A stretch of DNA of 64,000 bases from Phenylobacterium sp. RIFCSPHIGHO2_01_FULL_69_31 (GTDB lineage Bacteria > Pseudomonadota > Alphaproteobacteria > Caulobacterales > Caulobacteraceae), in NCBI RefSeq assembly GCF_001824475.1, contig NZ_MHXN01000032.1, positions 113,259 through 177,258 on the forward strand. Direction: 5' to 3'. A program made the position numbers and the translations under genes. How positions within the stretch are numbered: the stretch's first letter is position 1; every line of letters begins with the position of its first letter. Below, in pieces: positions 46,670 to 56,590 of the stretch. Below the pieces are notes generated by a model that had not been told where the DNA came from, did not search any database, and was given only the letters and a program-made list of their open reading frames with translations.

Positions 46670-46700
46670 TGGGCGGTCCTTCCCTACGCTTGGAGCCGGC

Positions 46701-47462
46701 TCAGCGGGCCAGCCAGCCGCCGTCCACGGGGACGATGGCGCCGTGCATGTAATCCGCTGCGCGGCTCGCGAGGAAGACCGCCGCGCCGGCGAGGTCGGCC
46801 GGTTGCCCCCAGCGCCCGGCCGGAATCCGGTCCAGGATCTGCTGGTTGCGGGTCTCGTCGGCCTGCAGGGCCGCGGTGTTGTTGGTGGCGAAATAGCCGG
46901 GGGCCAGGCCGTTGACGTTGATCCCCTTGGCCGCCCACTCGTTGCAGAGGGTCTTGGTGACGCCCGCCAGCCCGCTCTTGGCGGCCGTGTACGAGGGCAC
47001 CCGCATTCCGCCCTGGAAGCTGAGCATCGAGACGACATTGATGATCTTGCCGCCGCGGCCGTCGGCCACCCAGCGCCGGGCCACCGCCTGGCTCAGGAAG
47101 AAGACGGTCTTGAGGTTGGTGTCGATCACCGCATCCCAGTCCTCTTCCGTAAAGTCGAGGCTGTCGGCCCGCCGGATGATGCCGGCGTTGTTGACCAGGA
47201 TGTCCAGGCGGCCGGCCGCGGCATAGGCCTCGAACACGACCCGGCCGATCGGCTCGGTGGTGGACAGGTCAGCGCCCACCGCGTGCAGCTTGCGCCCCGC
47301 CTGGGCCACCAGTTCGGCCGTCTCGTCGGGCGCGCTGCGGCCCACGGCCACGATGTCGGCCCCCGCCTGCGCCATGCCGACGGCGATCGCCTGGCCGAGG
47401 CCCGTGTTGGCGCCGGTGACCAGCGCCACCTGCCCCGTGAGATCGAAGGGGTTCGCGCTCAT
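46701..47462 (-). CDS. kduD: 2-dehydro-3-deoxy-D-gluconate 5-dehydrogenase (KduD), SDR
   Basis: [72 protein letters not shown]. Confidence 0.92.
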   Translation of the reverse strand: MSANPFDLTGQVALVTGANTGLGQAIAVGMAQAGADIVAVGRSAPDETAELVAQAGRKLHAVGADLSTTEPIGRVVFEAYAAAGRLDILVNNAGIIRRADSLDFTEEDWDAVIDTNLKTVFFLSQAVARRWVADGRGGKIINVVSMLSFQGGMRVPSYTAAKSGLAGVTKTLCNEWAAKGINVNGLAPGYFATNNTAALQADETRNQQILDRIPAGRWGQPADLAGAAVFLASRAADYMHGAIVPVDGGWLAR

Positions 47463-48295
47463 TTCAGCTGGCAGATGTCGAGGACGTTCATGTCGGTGTA
47501 GTCGAGGTTCTCCCCGCCCATGGCCCAGATGAAGGCATAGTTCGAGGTGCCCGAGCCCATATGGATCGACCACGGCGGCGACATCACTGCCTCCTCGTTG
47601 GCCATCACGATGTGGCGCGCATTGTCCGGCTCGCCCATGAAATGGAAGACCCGGTCGTTCTCGCCGAGGCCAAAGTAGAAATAGATCTCGCTACGGCGGT
47701 CGTGCAGGTGCGGCGGCATGGTGTTCCACACGCTGCCGGTGTTGAGGATCGTCAGGCCCAGCAAGAGCTGCGCCGACTTGCAGGTCTGCGGCACCACCAG
47801 CTGGTAGATCGTCCGCTCGTTCGAGGTCTCGAGCGCGCCGCGCTCCAGCGGGACGGCGTCGGCCAGGGCCAGCTTCTTGGTCTCGAACGCCGCGTGGGCC
47901 GGGGTGGAGACGATGTAGAAGCGCGCCCCTTCACCTTCGAAGGTCACGTTCTTGGCGCCCATGGTCACGTACAGGCAGTCCTTTGGCGCCAGGGGATAGG
48001 CCGTCCCGTCCACCGTCACCGTGCCGGCCACGTCCGAGACATTGATCACGCCCATCTCGCGGCGTTCCAGGAACGGATGGCCCTTGGCGCTCTCAGGCTC
48101 GGTCTGATCGGGCAGCCTGAGGGCGCCCGCACCCGGGGCCGCGCCGCCGATCACGAAGCGCTCGTAGTGGGTATAGTTCAGCACCACCTCGCCGGCGACG
48201 AACAGGTCCTGGACCAGGTAGCGCTGACGCAGGGTCTCGTTGTCGACGCCCTCCATCATGTCCGGATGGGTGGCGTGATAGATGCGTTTGAACAC
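47459..48295 (-). CDS. kduI: 5-dehydro-4-deoxy-D-glucuronate isomerase
   Basis: [56 protein letters not shown] start at 48295 gives the usual ~278 aa. Confidence 0.95.
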   Translation of the reverse strand: MFKRIYHATHPDMMEGVDNETLRQRYLVQDLFVAGEVVLNYTHYERFVIGGAAPGAGALRLPDQTEPESAKGHPFLERREMGVINVSDVAGTVTVDGTAYPLAPKDCLYVTMGAKNVTFEGEGARFYIVSTPAHAAFETKKLALADAVPLERGALETSNERTIYQLVVPQTCKSAQLLLGLTILNTGSVWNTMPPHLHDRRSEIYFYFGLGENDRVFHFMGEPDNARHIVMANEEAVMSPPWSIHMGSGTSNYAFIWAMGGENLDYTDMNVLDICQLK

Positions 48296-48308
48296 TTGCG
48301 CTCTCCCG

Positions 48309-49757
48309 TCAGACCAGCTCGGGCGTGCGTTCCGCCGCCGGCTCGTCGAGTTTGTAAGCCCGCTTGGGCAGGTTGTAGGCCAGGTCGACGATGGTCTCGG
48401 CCGCATCGTCCTCGTCCAGGCGGTGTTCGGCCACCAGCTTCGCCAGGAAGCTCGCATCCACCCGCCGGGCCACGTCGTGGCGTGCGGGGATCGACAGGAA
48501 CGCCCGGGTGTCGTCGTTGAAGCCGACCGTGTTGTAGAAGCCCGCCGTCTCGGTGGTCTGCTCGCGGAACCGGCGCATGCCCTCCGGGCTGTCGTGGAAC
48601 CACCAGGCGGGGCCCAGCTTCAGCACCGGATAGTGGCCGGCCAGCGGGGCCAGCTCTCGCGCATAGACGCTCTCGTCCAGGGTGAAGACGATGATCGACA
48701 GCCGCGGGTCGTTGCCGAACCGGTCGAGCAGCGGCTTCAGCGCGCGGACGTAGTCCGTCCGCGTCGGGATGTCGGCGCCCTTGTCGCGGCCGAAGGCGCC
48801 GTGGAGCCCGCGGTTGTGGTTGCGGAAGCTGCCGGGGTGGATCTGCATGACCAGCCCGTCGTCCAGGCTCATCTTCGCCATCTCGGTCAGCATCTGGGCG
48901 CGGAACAGCTCAGCCTCGGCCGGCGTGAACGTCCCGCCGAGGACCTTGCGGAACAGGGCCTCGGCCTCGGCTTCCGAGAGGTCGGCGGTCTGGGCCGTGG
49001 GATGGCCGTGGTCGGTTGAGGTGGCGCCCATCTCCATGAACGCCTGCCGGCGGACCCGATGGGCCGCCAGGTAGCCCCTCCAGGACTGCACATCCTCCCC
49101 GCTGATCTCGCCGAAGCGCTGGATCTCTGCGGTGAAGTCCTCGTGCTCGGGGTCCAGCACGGGATCGGGGCGATAGGCGGTGACCACCCGCCCCTTCCAG
49201 CCCGAGGCGCGCATGGCCTTGTGGTGCTTCAGGGGATCGGTCGGCGCCTCGGTGGTCGCCAGGAGCTCGATGTTGAACCGCTCGAACAGCCCCCGCGGCC
49301 GGAAGGCCGGCGTGGCCAGCGCCTCGCCGATGCGGTCGAAATAGAGGTCGGCGGTCTCGGCGCTCAGGCGCACGTCGAACCCGAACACCTCGGCGAACAC
49401 GTGGTCGAGCCACATGGACGAGGGCGTGCCGCGGAACAGGTGCATGTTGGCCGCCAGGATCCGCCAAGCCGCGCGCGGATCGGCGCCGCTGGGCCCCTTG
49501 CGCGACGGCACGCCCAGGTCCTCGAGCGCGACGCCCTGCGAATAGAGCATCCGGTAGAGGTAGTGGTCGGGCGCCAGCAGCAGTTCGGTGGCGTTGGCGA
49601 ACGGCGCATCGCCCGCAAACCACTCAGGATCGGTATGGCCGTGCGGGCTGATGATCGGCAGGTCCTTGACCTGCGCATAGAGGGGCTGCGCCACGGCCCG
49701 GGTGGCGGGCTCGGCAGGGAACAGCCGGTCCGGGTTCAGCGTCAGGGGCCTTGTCAT
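48309..49757 (-). CDS. uxaC: Glucuronate/galacturonate isomerase
   Basis: [55 protein letters not shown]. Confidence 0.95.
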   Translation of the reverse strand: MTRPLTLNPDRLFPAEPATRAVAQPLYAQVKDLPIISPHGHTDPEWFAGDAPFANATELLLAPDHYLYRMLYSQGVALEDLGVPSRKGPSGADPRAAWRILAANMHLFRGTPSSMWLDHVFAEVFGFDVRLSAETADLYFDRIGEALATPAFRPRGLFERFNIELLATTEAPTDPLKHHKAMRASGWKGRVVTAYRPDPVLDPEHEDFTAEIQRFGEISGEDVQSWRGYLAAHRVRRQAFMEMGATSTDHGHPTAQTADLSEAEAEALFRKVLGGTFTPAEAELFRAQMLTEMAKMSLDDGLVMQIHPGSFRNHNRGLHGAFGRDKGADIPTRTDYVRALKPLLDRFGNDPRLSIIVFTLDESVYARELAPLAGHYPVLKLGPAWWFHDSPEGMRRFREQTTETAGFYNTVGFNDDTRAFLSIPARHDVARRVDASFLAKLVAEHRLDEDDAAETIVDLAYNLPKRAYKLDEPAAERTPELV

Positions 49758-49782
49758 CGGCCGTTCCTCCCTATTGGCGCGT

Positions 49783-49798
49783 AGGTAACCGGTGTCAT
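49783..49798. promoter_or_regulatory. LacI-type operator (pectin regulon site 3)
   Basis: AGGTAACCGGTGTCAT (reverse complement ATGACACCGGTTACCT) upstream of uxaC. Confidence 0.8.
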
Positions 49799-49872
49799 TC
49801 TGCCGCGCAAGCCAATTGCGCCCGCCGTATCCGACTACCGCGTCCTGTGCCGATTGTCTTCTCCGGACCAAA

Positions 49873-49888
49873 TTGACACCGGTTACCT
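49873..49888. promoter_or_regulatory. LacI-type operator (pectin regulon site 4)
   Basis: TTGACACCGGTTACCT upstream of the hydratase-exuT pair. Confidence 0.8.
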
Positions 49889-49991
49889 CTTCGCACAATG
49901 TGCAGCCGACCCGGCCAGGGAGTCCTGGCCCAAGGAAGAGAACAGCGCCGCTAAGTCCTTCGAGACGGACCGGCCGGAGGATAAGAAGCAA

Positions 49992-50861
49992 GTGACCGTT
50001 CCGGCGGCGAAGGCCGCGACCGCGTTTGACCCGCCGGCCGTCGCGCGCCAGTTCGTTGACGCGCGCCTCGGCGCGCGCGCGCTGCCCGACTTCCCCGGCC
50101 CGCTGCCCACGGACATGGACGCCGGCTACCAGGTCCAGGAACAGGCTATCGGCCTGTGGCCAGACCAGGTCGCAGGCTGGAAGGTCGGCCGCATTCCGCT
50201 GGAGCTGCAGGCGGAGCTCAACGCCCAACGGGTCATGGGCCCGGTGTTCGCGCGCAACGTCTGGCAGGCCGACGCCGCCAACCCCACGCCCCTGCCCGTC
50301 ATCCCGGGCGGCTTCGCGGCGGTGGAGGCCGAGTACATCTATCGCATGGGGCGCGACGCGCCGGCCGACAAGCTGGAGTGGACGCCGCAGGAGGCGCTGG
50401 ACTACGTCGGCGACCTCCTTGTCGGGGTGGAATTCGCCGGCAGCCCGCTCGCCACCATCAACGTCCTGGGGCCTCGGATCGTCGCCTCCGATTTCGGCAA
50501 CAACGCCGGCCTGATCCTGGGCCGCGCCGTGCCCGGGTGGCGCGAGCGCCCCGACCTGATCCCGCCCTGCCACGCCTATGTCGAAGGGCAGCTCGTCGGC
50601 GAAGGTTCGCCCGAGTCCATCCCTGGCGGCCCGCCGGGCTCGCTGGCCTTCCTGCTGGCCGCCTGCGCCGCCCGCGGCCGCCCGCTGAAAGCCGGCCAGC
50701 TGGTGACGACCGGCGCGGCGAGCGGCATTCATGACATCGAGGTCGGACAAACGGCCCGCATCACCTTCGGCGACCTGAACGAGATCCGCTGCTTCGCGGT
50801 TCCCGCCGTTCCGACCGAAGGTCCTGGAGGAGAGACCCATGACCACCGCCGCGCGGACTGA
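49992..50861 (+). CDS. 2-keto-4-pentenoate hydratase / FAH-superfamily protein
   Basis: YQVQEQAIGLWPDQVAGWKVGRI, PGGFAAVEAEYIYRMG, LVTTGAASGIHDIEVGQTARITFGDL; GTG at 49992 preferred because the longer ORF would include operator site 4. Confidence 0.8.
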   Translation: MTVPAAKAATAFDPPAVARQFVDARLGARALPDFPGPLPTDMDAGYQVQEQAIGLWPDQVAGWKVGRIPLELQAELNAQRVMGPVFARNVWQADAANPTPLPVIPGGFAAVEAEYIYRMGRDAPADKLEWTPQEALDYVGDLLVGVEFAGSPLATINVLGPRIVASDFGNNAGLILGRAVPGWRERPDLIPPCHAYVEGQLVGEGSPESIPGGPPGSLAFLLAACAARGRPLKAGQLVTTGAASGIHDIEVGQTARITFGDLNEIRCFAVPAVPTEGPGGETHDHRRAD

Positions 50862-52116
50862 CGCTCCCCCCGCCGCCATGGGCCGCTACCGCTGGGTGGT
50901 CGTCGCCCTGCTCTTCATGGCGATGGTCATCAACTACGTCGACCGCCAGACGATCGGCCTCCTGAAGGCCGACCTGACCGCCGAGTTCGGCTGGAGCGAG
51001 ACGGACTACGCGGACCTCGTCCTCTACTTCCAGGCCGCCTACGCGGTGGCCTACCTCGCCTGGGGCGGGATCATGGACCGCATCGGGGCCCGGTGGGGCT
51101 TCGGCATCGCGTTCCTCATCTGGCAGATCGGCCACATGGCCACGGCCGGCGCCCGCGGCTTCGGCGGCTTCATCGCCAGCCGCGTTATCCTGGGCCTCGG
51201 CGAGGCCGGCGCCTTCCCGGCCGGGATCAAGGCGGTGGCCGAGTGGTTCCCCAAGAAGGAACGCGCCTTCGCCACAGGCCTCTTCAACGCCGGCACCAAC
51301 ATCGGCGCGATCGTCACCCCCCTCCTGATCCCAGGCCTCACCCTGGCGTTCGGCTGGCAGATGACGTTCATCGTTACGGGGCTGCTCGGACTGATCTGGC
51401 TGCCGATCTGGCTCCTGGTCTATCGCCGGCCCCGTGAGCACAAGAAGGTCTCGGCGGCGGAACTGGCCCACATCGAGAGCGACCCGCCGGATCCGGTGGA
51501 GAAGGTGAAGTGGACCCGCCTGCTCGGCTACCGCGAGACCTGGGCCTACGCGATCGGCAAGTTCCTGATCGACCCGATCTGGTGGATGTTCCTGTTCTGG
51601 CTGCCGGACTTCCTCGGCAAGCGCCACGGTCTGGACCTGAAGACCTTCGGTCCGCCCCTGGTGGCCATCTACCTGCTGTCCGACGTGGGCAGCGTGGGTG
51701 GCGGCTGGCTGTCGTCGCGGTTCATGAAGATGGGCTGGTCGATCAACCGGGCCCGCAAGACCACCATGCTAATCTGCGCCCTGCTGGCCGTTCCGGTCGC
51801 AGGCGCCGCCATGGCCTCCAACCTGTGGGTCGCGGTGTTGATCATCGGGGTGGCGACGGCGGCCCACCAGGGCTTCTCGGCCAACCTCTACACCCTGCCC
51901 AGCGACGTCTTCCCCCGTTCGGCGGTGGGTTCGGTCATTGGCATCGGCGGCATGGTCGGCGCCGTCGGCGGCATGGCGATGTCGAAGTACGCCGGCTACG
52001 TCCTGGAGCAGATCGGCAGCTATACGCCCATCTTCATCCTGGCCGCCTCGGCCTATCTGCTGGCGCTGCTGGTGGTGCACCTGCTGACGCCCAAGATGGA
52101 GCCGGTGAAGCTCTGA
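50839..52116 (+). CDS. exuT: MFS transporter, hexuronate (ExuT)-like
   Basis: MVINYVDRQTIGLLKADLTAEFGWSETDYADLVLYFQAAYAVAYL; GEAGAFPAGIKAVAEWFPKKERAFATGLFNAGTNIGAI. Confidence 0.93.
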   Translation: MTTAARTDAPPAAMGRYRWVVVALLFMAMVINYVDRQTIGLLKADLTAEFGWSETDYADLVLYFQAAYAVAYLAWGGIMDRIGARWGFGIAFLIWQIGHMATAGARGFGGFIASRVILGLGEAGAFPAGIKAVAEWFPKKERAFATGLFNAGTNIGAIVTPLLIPGLTLAFGWQMTFIVTGLLGLIWLPIWLLVYRRPREHKKVSAAELAHIESDPPDPVEKVKWTRLLGYRETWAYAIGKFLIDPIWWMFLFWLPDFLGKRHGLDLKTFGPPLVAIYLLSDVGSVGGGWLSSRFMKMGWSINRARKTTMLICALLAVPVAGAAMASNLWVAVLIIGVATAAHQGFSANLYTLPSDVFPRSAVGSVIGIGGMVGAVGGMAMSKYAGYVLEQIGSYTPIFILAASAYLLALLVVHLLTPKMEPVKL

Positions 52117-52124
52117 GGCGCGGC

Positions 52125-53177
52125 TCAGTCGTTCGGCGGGGCTCCGGTGGAGTCCCGCACAACCAGGGACGGCAGGCGGCTCTTGGGATCGCGTCCATCG
52201 TCGTCGCGGCCCATCAGCCGCTCCACGGCCAGACGGCCGATCTCGCGGGTCGGGGTGCGGACAGTGGTCAGCGTCGGCCATAGCCGCGAGGCGATCTGGA
52301 AGTCGTCGAAGCCGATGACCGAGACATCCTCCGGCACCCGCAGTCCCGCCTGGCGCGCCGCCTGCAGGACGCCGGCGGCCATCTCGTCGTTACCGGCGAA
52401 GATCGCCGTCGGGCGGGGCGACATGGCCAGCAGTTCGCGGCCGCGCTCGATCCCGGACTCGTAGGTATAGGCGCCCTCCACCGCGTAGGCCTTCGCCAGG
52501 TGAAGGCCCCGCTCCTCGAGCGCCTCTTCGAAGCCGGAGCGCCGCTCGTGCGACGAGCGGAAGGTCGGGGGGCCCGAGACGAAGGCGATGCGCGTATGGC
52601 CCAGCTCGGCCAGGTGCGCCGCCGCCTCGCGACCGCCCAGCCGGTCGCGGGTCTCGATCATGTGTTCCGGCCGGTCCAAGCTGACCGAGGCCACGCGGAC
52701 ATAGGCGCAGCCGATCTCGGCCATCAGGGCCGCGGCCCGTTCGTCCTCGGAGACCGACGGGGTCAGCACCACGCCGAACAGCCGCTGCCGTTCCACGAAG
52801 CTGCGCAGGTCGTCCAGAAACGTTGGGCTCGCGCGATCGCAGGGATGGACCACCAGTTCGAACCCCGAGCCCTTCATGCCGTCGAGCAGGCCGAGCTGCA
52901 TGTTCACGACGTATTGCGGGTTGGGGTTGTCGTAGACTAGGCCGATCAGGAAGGCGCGGCCATAGGCCAAGCCCCGGGCCTGGGGATCCGGCGCATAGCC
53001 CAGCTCCGCGATAACCGCCTCGATCCGCTCGCGGGTGTCGGCGCGCACGAAGGGCGAGGCGTTGATGACCCGCGAGACCGTCTTCTTCGAAACCCCGGCA
53101 AGGCGCGCGATGTCGTTGATGGTCGGCCGGCGGCGCGACTCCACGCCCCCGTCCTCAGGCGCGCGCGGTTTGCTCAT
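52125..53177 (-). CDS. LacI family transcriptional regulator
   Basis: PTINDIARLAGVSKKTVSRVINASPFVRADTRERIEAVIAELGYAPDPQAR HTH; periplasmic-binding-like sensor domain. Confidence 0.96.
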   Translation of the reverse strand: MSKPRAPEDGGVESRRRPTINDIARLAGVSKKTVSRVINASPFVRADTRERIEAVIAELGYAPDPQARGLAYGRAFLIGLVYDNPNPQYVVNMQLGLLDGMKGSGFELVVHPCDRASPTFLDDLRSFVERQRLFGVVLTPSVSEDERAAALMAEIGCAYVRVASVSLDRPEHMIETRDRLGGREAAAHLAELGHTRIAFVSGPPTFRSSHERRSGFEEALEERGLHLAKAYAVEGAYTYESGIERGRELLAMSPRPTAIFAGNDEMAAGVLQAARQAGLRVPEDVSVIGFDDFQIASRLWPTLTTVRTPTREIGRLAVERLMGRDDDGRDPKSRLPSLVVRDSTGAPPND

Positions 53178-53286
53178 AGGAGGCTTCACGGGCAGTCGGA
53201 CCGATCCTTCGAACGCGCAGCGCGCTATCCATATTCCCTGGCCTGCGCCGGGCCGCAACTGCAAGCCGGCCAAGCTTGAGATTTGG

Positions 53287-53302
53287 ATGACACCGGTTAC
53301 CA
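53287..53302. promoter_or_regulatory. LacI-type operator (pectin regulon site 5)
   Basis: ATGACACCGGTTACCA, 7 nt upstream of uxaA ATG (53310), between divergent lacI and uxaA. Confidence 0.8.
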
Positions 53303-53309
53303 TCGCGCG

Positions 53310-54794
53310 ATGAGCGACCTTTCCGCAACCCTCGTGATCGATCCGCGGGACGACGTGGCGGTCGCCCTGCGTCCGGTCGCGGCTGGGGATCGGGTCGCGG
53401 ACGGCGTCGTCGCTGCGCGAGACATCCCGGCCGGACACAAGGTGGCGCTGCGGGCGATCGCCGCCGGCGAGCCGGTGCGCAAGTTCGGCTGGCCCATCGG
53501 CCGGGCGACCCAGGCCATCGCGCCGGGAGCCCACGTCCATAGCCACAACCTGGCCACGGCGCTTGCGGGCGTGGAGACCTATGCCTACGAGCCGGCCCCC
53601 GCCGAGACGCTGCCGCCCCCCTCGCCCGCCACCTTTCAGGGCTATCGCCGCGCGGACGGCCGGGTGGGCGTCCGCAACGAGATCTGGGTGCTGTGCACGG
53701 TGGGCTGCGTGGCGCGGACGGCGCAGAAGATCGCGGAGGCCGCCGACCGCCGGTTCCGCGGCAGGGTCGACGGCGTGCACGCCCTCACCCACCCGCTCGG
53801 CTGCTCCCAGCTCGGCGGCGACCTCGACGCCACCCGCACGATGATCGCAGCCCTGGCGGGGCATCCCAACGCCGGCGGCGTGCTGATCCTGGGCCTCGGC
53901 TGCGAGAGCAACCAGCTGCAGGCGCTGCTCGACGCCGCCCCCGACCTGGACCGCTCCCGCCTGCGCGCCTTCACGGCCCAGTCGGCCGGCGACGAGATCG
54001 AGGAAGGCCTGGCGGCCGTCGGGGAACTGGTGGCGGTCGCCGAGCACGACCGGCGCGAGCCCTGCCCCGTCTCGGACCTCGTCCTCGGGGTGAAGTGCGG
54101 CGGGTCCGACGGCTTCTCCGGACTGACCGCCAATCCCCTTGTCGGGCGCATCGCCGACCAGGTGTGCGGCTCGGGCGGAACCACGATCCTCACCGAGATC
54201 CCCGAGATCTTCGGCGCCGAACGCCTGCTGATGGCCCGCGCCACCGACCGCGAGGTGTTCGAGGACGTCGCCGCCGTGGTCAACGACTTCAAGGGCTACT
54301 TCCTGAGCCATGGCGAACCGGTCAGCGAGAACCCCTCCCCCGGCAACATCGAGGGCGGCATCACCACCCTCGAGGAGAAGTCACTGGGCGCCGTGCAGAA
54401 GGGCGGCCGTGGTCCGGTGACCGAGGTCGTGCGCTATGGGGGCCAGGCGCACGCGCGGGGCGTCGTGCTGTTGGAAGCGCCGGGCAACGACGCCGTTTCA
54501 TCCACTGCGCTGACGGCCGCCGGAGCCACGGTGATCCTGTTCACCACCGGCCGCGGCACGCCGCTGGGCTTCCCGGCTCCCACGCTCAAGATCGCCACCA
54601 ATTCGGGCCTGGCCCAGCGCAAGCCGCGCTGGATCGACTTCGACGCCGGCCGCATCGTCGCCGGCGAGAGCGTCGAGGCCGCCGCCGACCGGCTGATGGA
54701 CCTCGTCCTGGCCACGGCCTCCGGGCAACCGACGCGCGCCGAAGAGAACGGGGAGCGCGAGATCGCCCTCTGGAAGCGCGGCGTCACCCTCTAG
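53310..54794 (+). CDS. uxaA: Altronate dehydratase (UxaA family)
   Basis: SAF-like N-terminus (DIPAGHKVALRAIAAGEPVRKFGWPIGRAT), YRRADGRVGVRNEIWVLCTVGC, LGVKCGGSDGFSGLTANPLVG, NPSPGNIEGGITTLEEKSLGAVQKGG. Confidence 0.95.
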   Translation: MSDLSATLVIDPRDDVAVALRPVAAGDRVADGVVAARDIPAGHKVALRAIAAGEPVRKFGWPIGRATQAIAPGAHVHSHNLATALAGVETYAYEPAPAETLPPPSPATFQGYRRADGRVGVRNEIWVLCTVGCVARTAQKIAEAADRRFRGRVDGVHALTHPLGCSQLGGDLDATRTMIAALAGHPNAGGVLILGLGCESNQLQALLDAAPDLDRSRLRAFTAQSAGDEIEEGLAAVGELVAVAEHDRREPCPVSDLVLGVKCGGSDGFSGLTANPLVGRIADQVCGSGGTTILTEIPEIFGAERLLMARATDREVFEDVAAVVNDFKGYFLSHGEPVSENPSPGNIEGGITTLEEKSLGAVQKGGRGPVTEVVRYGGQAHARGVVLLEAPGNDAVSSTALTAAGATVILFTTGRGTPLGFPAPTLKIATNSGLAQRKPRWIDFDAGRIVAGESVEAAADRLMDLVLATASGQPTRAEENGEREIALWKRGVTL

Positions 54795-56219
54795 ATGCGT
54801 CTCTCGAACCTCACCCTCGCGCAGGTCCGCGCGCCCGTCCGGACCCCCGCCTATGACCGGACGGCCACCCGTGTTGGCGTCGTCCACTTCGGCCCCGGCG
54901 CGTTCCACCGCGCGCACCAGGCCTGGTACTTCGACCGGATGCTGGCCTGGCAGCCGGACCTGGCCATCTGCGCCGTATCCCTGCGCAGCCCGGATGTCCG
55001 GGACGCCCTCGCCCCGCAGAACGGCCTCTACGCCCTGGCGGAGAAGGAAGCCGACCCGGCCGTGCAGGTCATCGGCTCCATCGCGGAGGTGCTGGTGGCG
55101 CCGGAGGATCCGGAGGCCGTGTTCGCCCGGCTCGACCAAGCGCGCTACGTGACCTCGACCGTGACCGAGAAGGGCTACTGCCTGACGACCGGCGGCGAGT
55201 TGGACCTCGGTCACCCCGACATCCGCCGCGACCTCGAAACGCCCGGTCGGCCCGTGAGTCTCGTGGGCTGGATCACCGAGGCGCTGCGTCGCTGCAAAGC
55301 CGCCGGCCGGCCGCCGTTCACGACGATCAGCTGCGACAACCTCTCGGACAACGGCCTGAAGCTGCGGCGCGGCGTGATCCGCTTCGCCGAAGCGCGCGGC
55401 GAGGTCGACCTGGCGGCGTGGATCGAGGCCAAGGCCGCCTTTCCGTGCAGCATGGTCGATTCGATCACCCCGGCGACCGACGACGCCCTGCGCGAGCAGG
55501 TCGCGGCCGCGCTCGGCCTCACGGACGCCTGGCCGGTCCAGCGCGAGCGCTTCGTCCAATGGGTCGTGGAAGACAGCCTGGGCGCCGACGCTGCCCTGTT
55601 CGCGCGCGCCGGGGTCACTGTCGCCCGCGCCGTCGCGCCCTTCGAGCGGGCGAAGCTGCGCCTGCTGAACGGCGCCCACTCCACCCTGGCCTACGCCGGG
55701 CTGGACCTCGGCCACGAGACGGTGTCCGGCGCCATGGGCGACCCGCGTCTGGCCAGCTTCGTCGAACGGATGATGCGCCAGGACGTGGCGCCCAGCCTCG
55801 ACGCTCCGGAACTCGATGTCCCCGCCTATGTCGGCGAGGTGCTGACCCGATTCCGCAACCCCGCCATCGTCCACAGGCTGTCCCAGATCGCCTGGGACGG
55901 TTCCCAGAAGCTGCGCTTCCGCCTGCTGGAAACGGCTTCGGAAGCCCTGGCGGCCGGCCGTCCGGTGGACCGCTTGGCGGTGGGCGTCGCCGCCTGGATG
56001 CGCTTCGTGGTCCGCCAGCATCGCGCCGGCGCCGCCCTGGTCGACCCTCTGGCCGACACCCTGGCGGCGGTCGCTGCATCCTGCGATGGCTCGGACGCGG
56101 ACGTGGACCGCTTCCTGGCGCTGGAGAGCGTCTTTCCGCCGGCGCTCGTCGGGCAACACCCGTTCCGCAGCGCCGCGGCCCACGCCTACGCCGACCTGGA
56201 AGCCGCGCTCAAGCTCTAG
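54795..56219 (+). CDS. uxuB: Mannitol-dehydrogenase family protein, fructuronate reductase (UxuB)-like
   Basis: VGVVHFGPGAFHRAHQAWYFDRML; VTEKGYCL; CDNLSDNG; KLRLLNGAHSTLAYAG. Confidence 0.9.
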   Translation: MRLSNLTLAQVRAPVRTPAYDRTATRVGVVHFGPGAFHRAHQAWYFDRMLAWQPDLAICAVSLRSPDVRDALAPQNGLYALAEKEADPAVQVIGSIAEVLVAPEDPEAVFARLDQARYVTSTVTEKGYCLTTGGELDLGHPDIRRDLETPGRPVSLVGWITEALRRCKAAGRPPFTTISCDNLSDNGLKLRRGVIRFAEARGEVDLAAWIEAKAAFPCSMVDSITPATDDALREQVAAALGLTDAWPVQRERFVQWVVEDSLGADAALFARAGVTVARAVAPFERAKLRLLNGAHSTLAYAGLDLGHETVSGAMGDPRLASFVERMMRQDVAPSLDAPELDVPAYVGEVLTRFRNPAIVHRLSQIAWDGSQKLRFRLLETASEALAAGRPVDRLAVGVAAWMRFVVRQHRAGAALVDPLADTLAAVAASCDGSDADVDRFLALESVFPPALVGQHPFRSAAAHAYADLEAALKL

Positions 56220-56506
56220 GCGGCGCGTTTCAGCGCGCCCAGCCGCTCGGCGATCCGGCAGACCAGCGCGTCGGCCGAAACTCCCAGACTGTCGGCGATG
56301 CGGCAGAACTCCAGCAGGTCGACACGGCGCTGGCCCCGCTCGATCATCGCCACGTGCGACCCCGTCTTGCCCAGGCGCGCGGCCAGGGCGCGCTGGCTCA
56401 GCCCCGCCTCTCGGCGGGCGCCGATCAGTACGGCGCGCACGACCTCGTACTCGTCGGAGAACACGGGGTTCGGGCGTCTGGGCGTCCGGGCAAGTGACGC
56501 CGTCAT
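56216..56506 (-). CDS. Small XRE-family HTH regulator
   Basis: LIGARREAGLSQRALAARLGKTGSHVAMIERGQRRVDLLEFCRIADSLGV; ATG at 56506 chosen because the upstream ATG (56536) would place operator site 6 inside the CDS. Confidence 0.88.
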   Translation of the reverse strand: MTASLARTPRRPNPVFSDEYEVVRAVLIGARREAGLSQRALAARLGKTGSHVAMIERGQRRVDLLEFCRIADSLGVSADALVCRIAERLGALKRAA

Positions 56507-56510
56507 GATG

Positions 56511-56526
56511 TTGACACCGGTGTCAG
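56511..56526. promoter_or_regulatory. LacI-type operator (pectin regulon site 6)
   Basis: TTGACACCGGTGTCAG, immediately upstream of the XRE gene. Confidence 0.8.
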
Positions 56527-56590
56527 CCAAAGGCATGTTCCCTCCACGCCTGGATTGGTTCCAAATCGGAGCGCATGATTCCAGGCTAAT

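Noticed and set aside
54498-56183. 561-aa minus-strand ORF
   Set aside because: Antisense to uxaA/uxuB; shadow ORF
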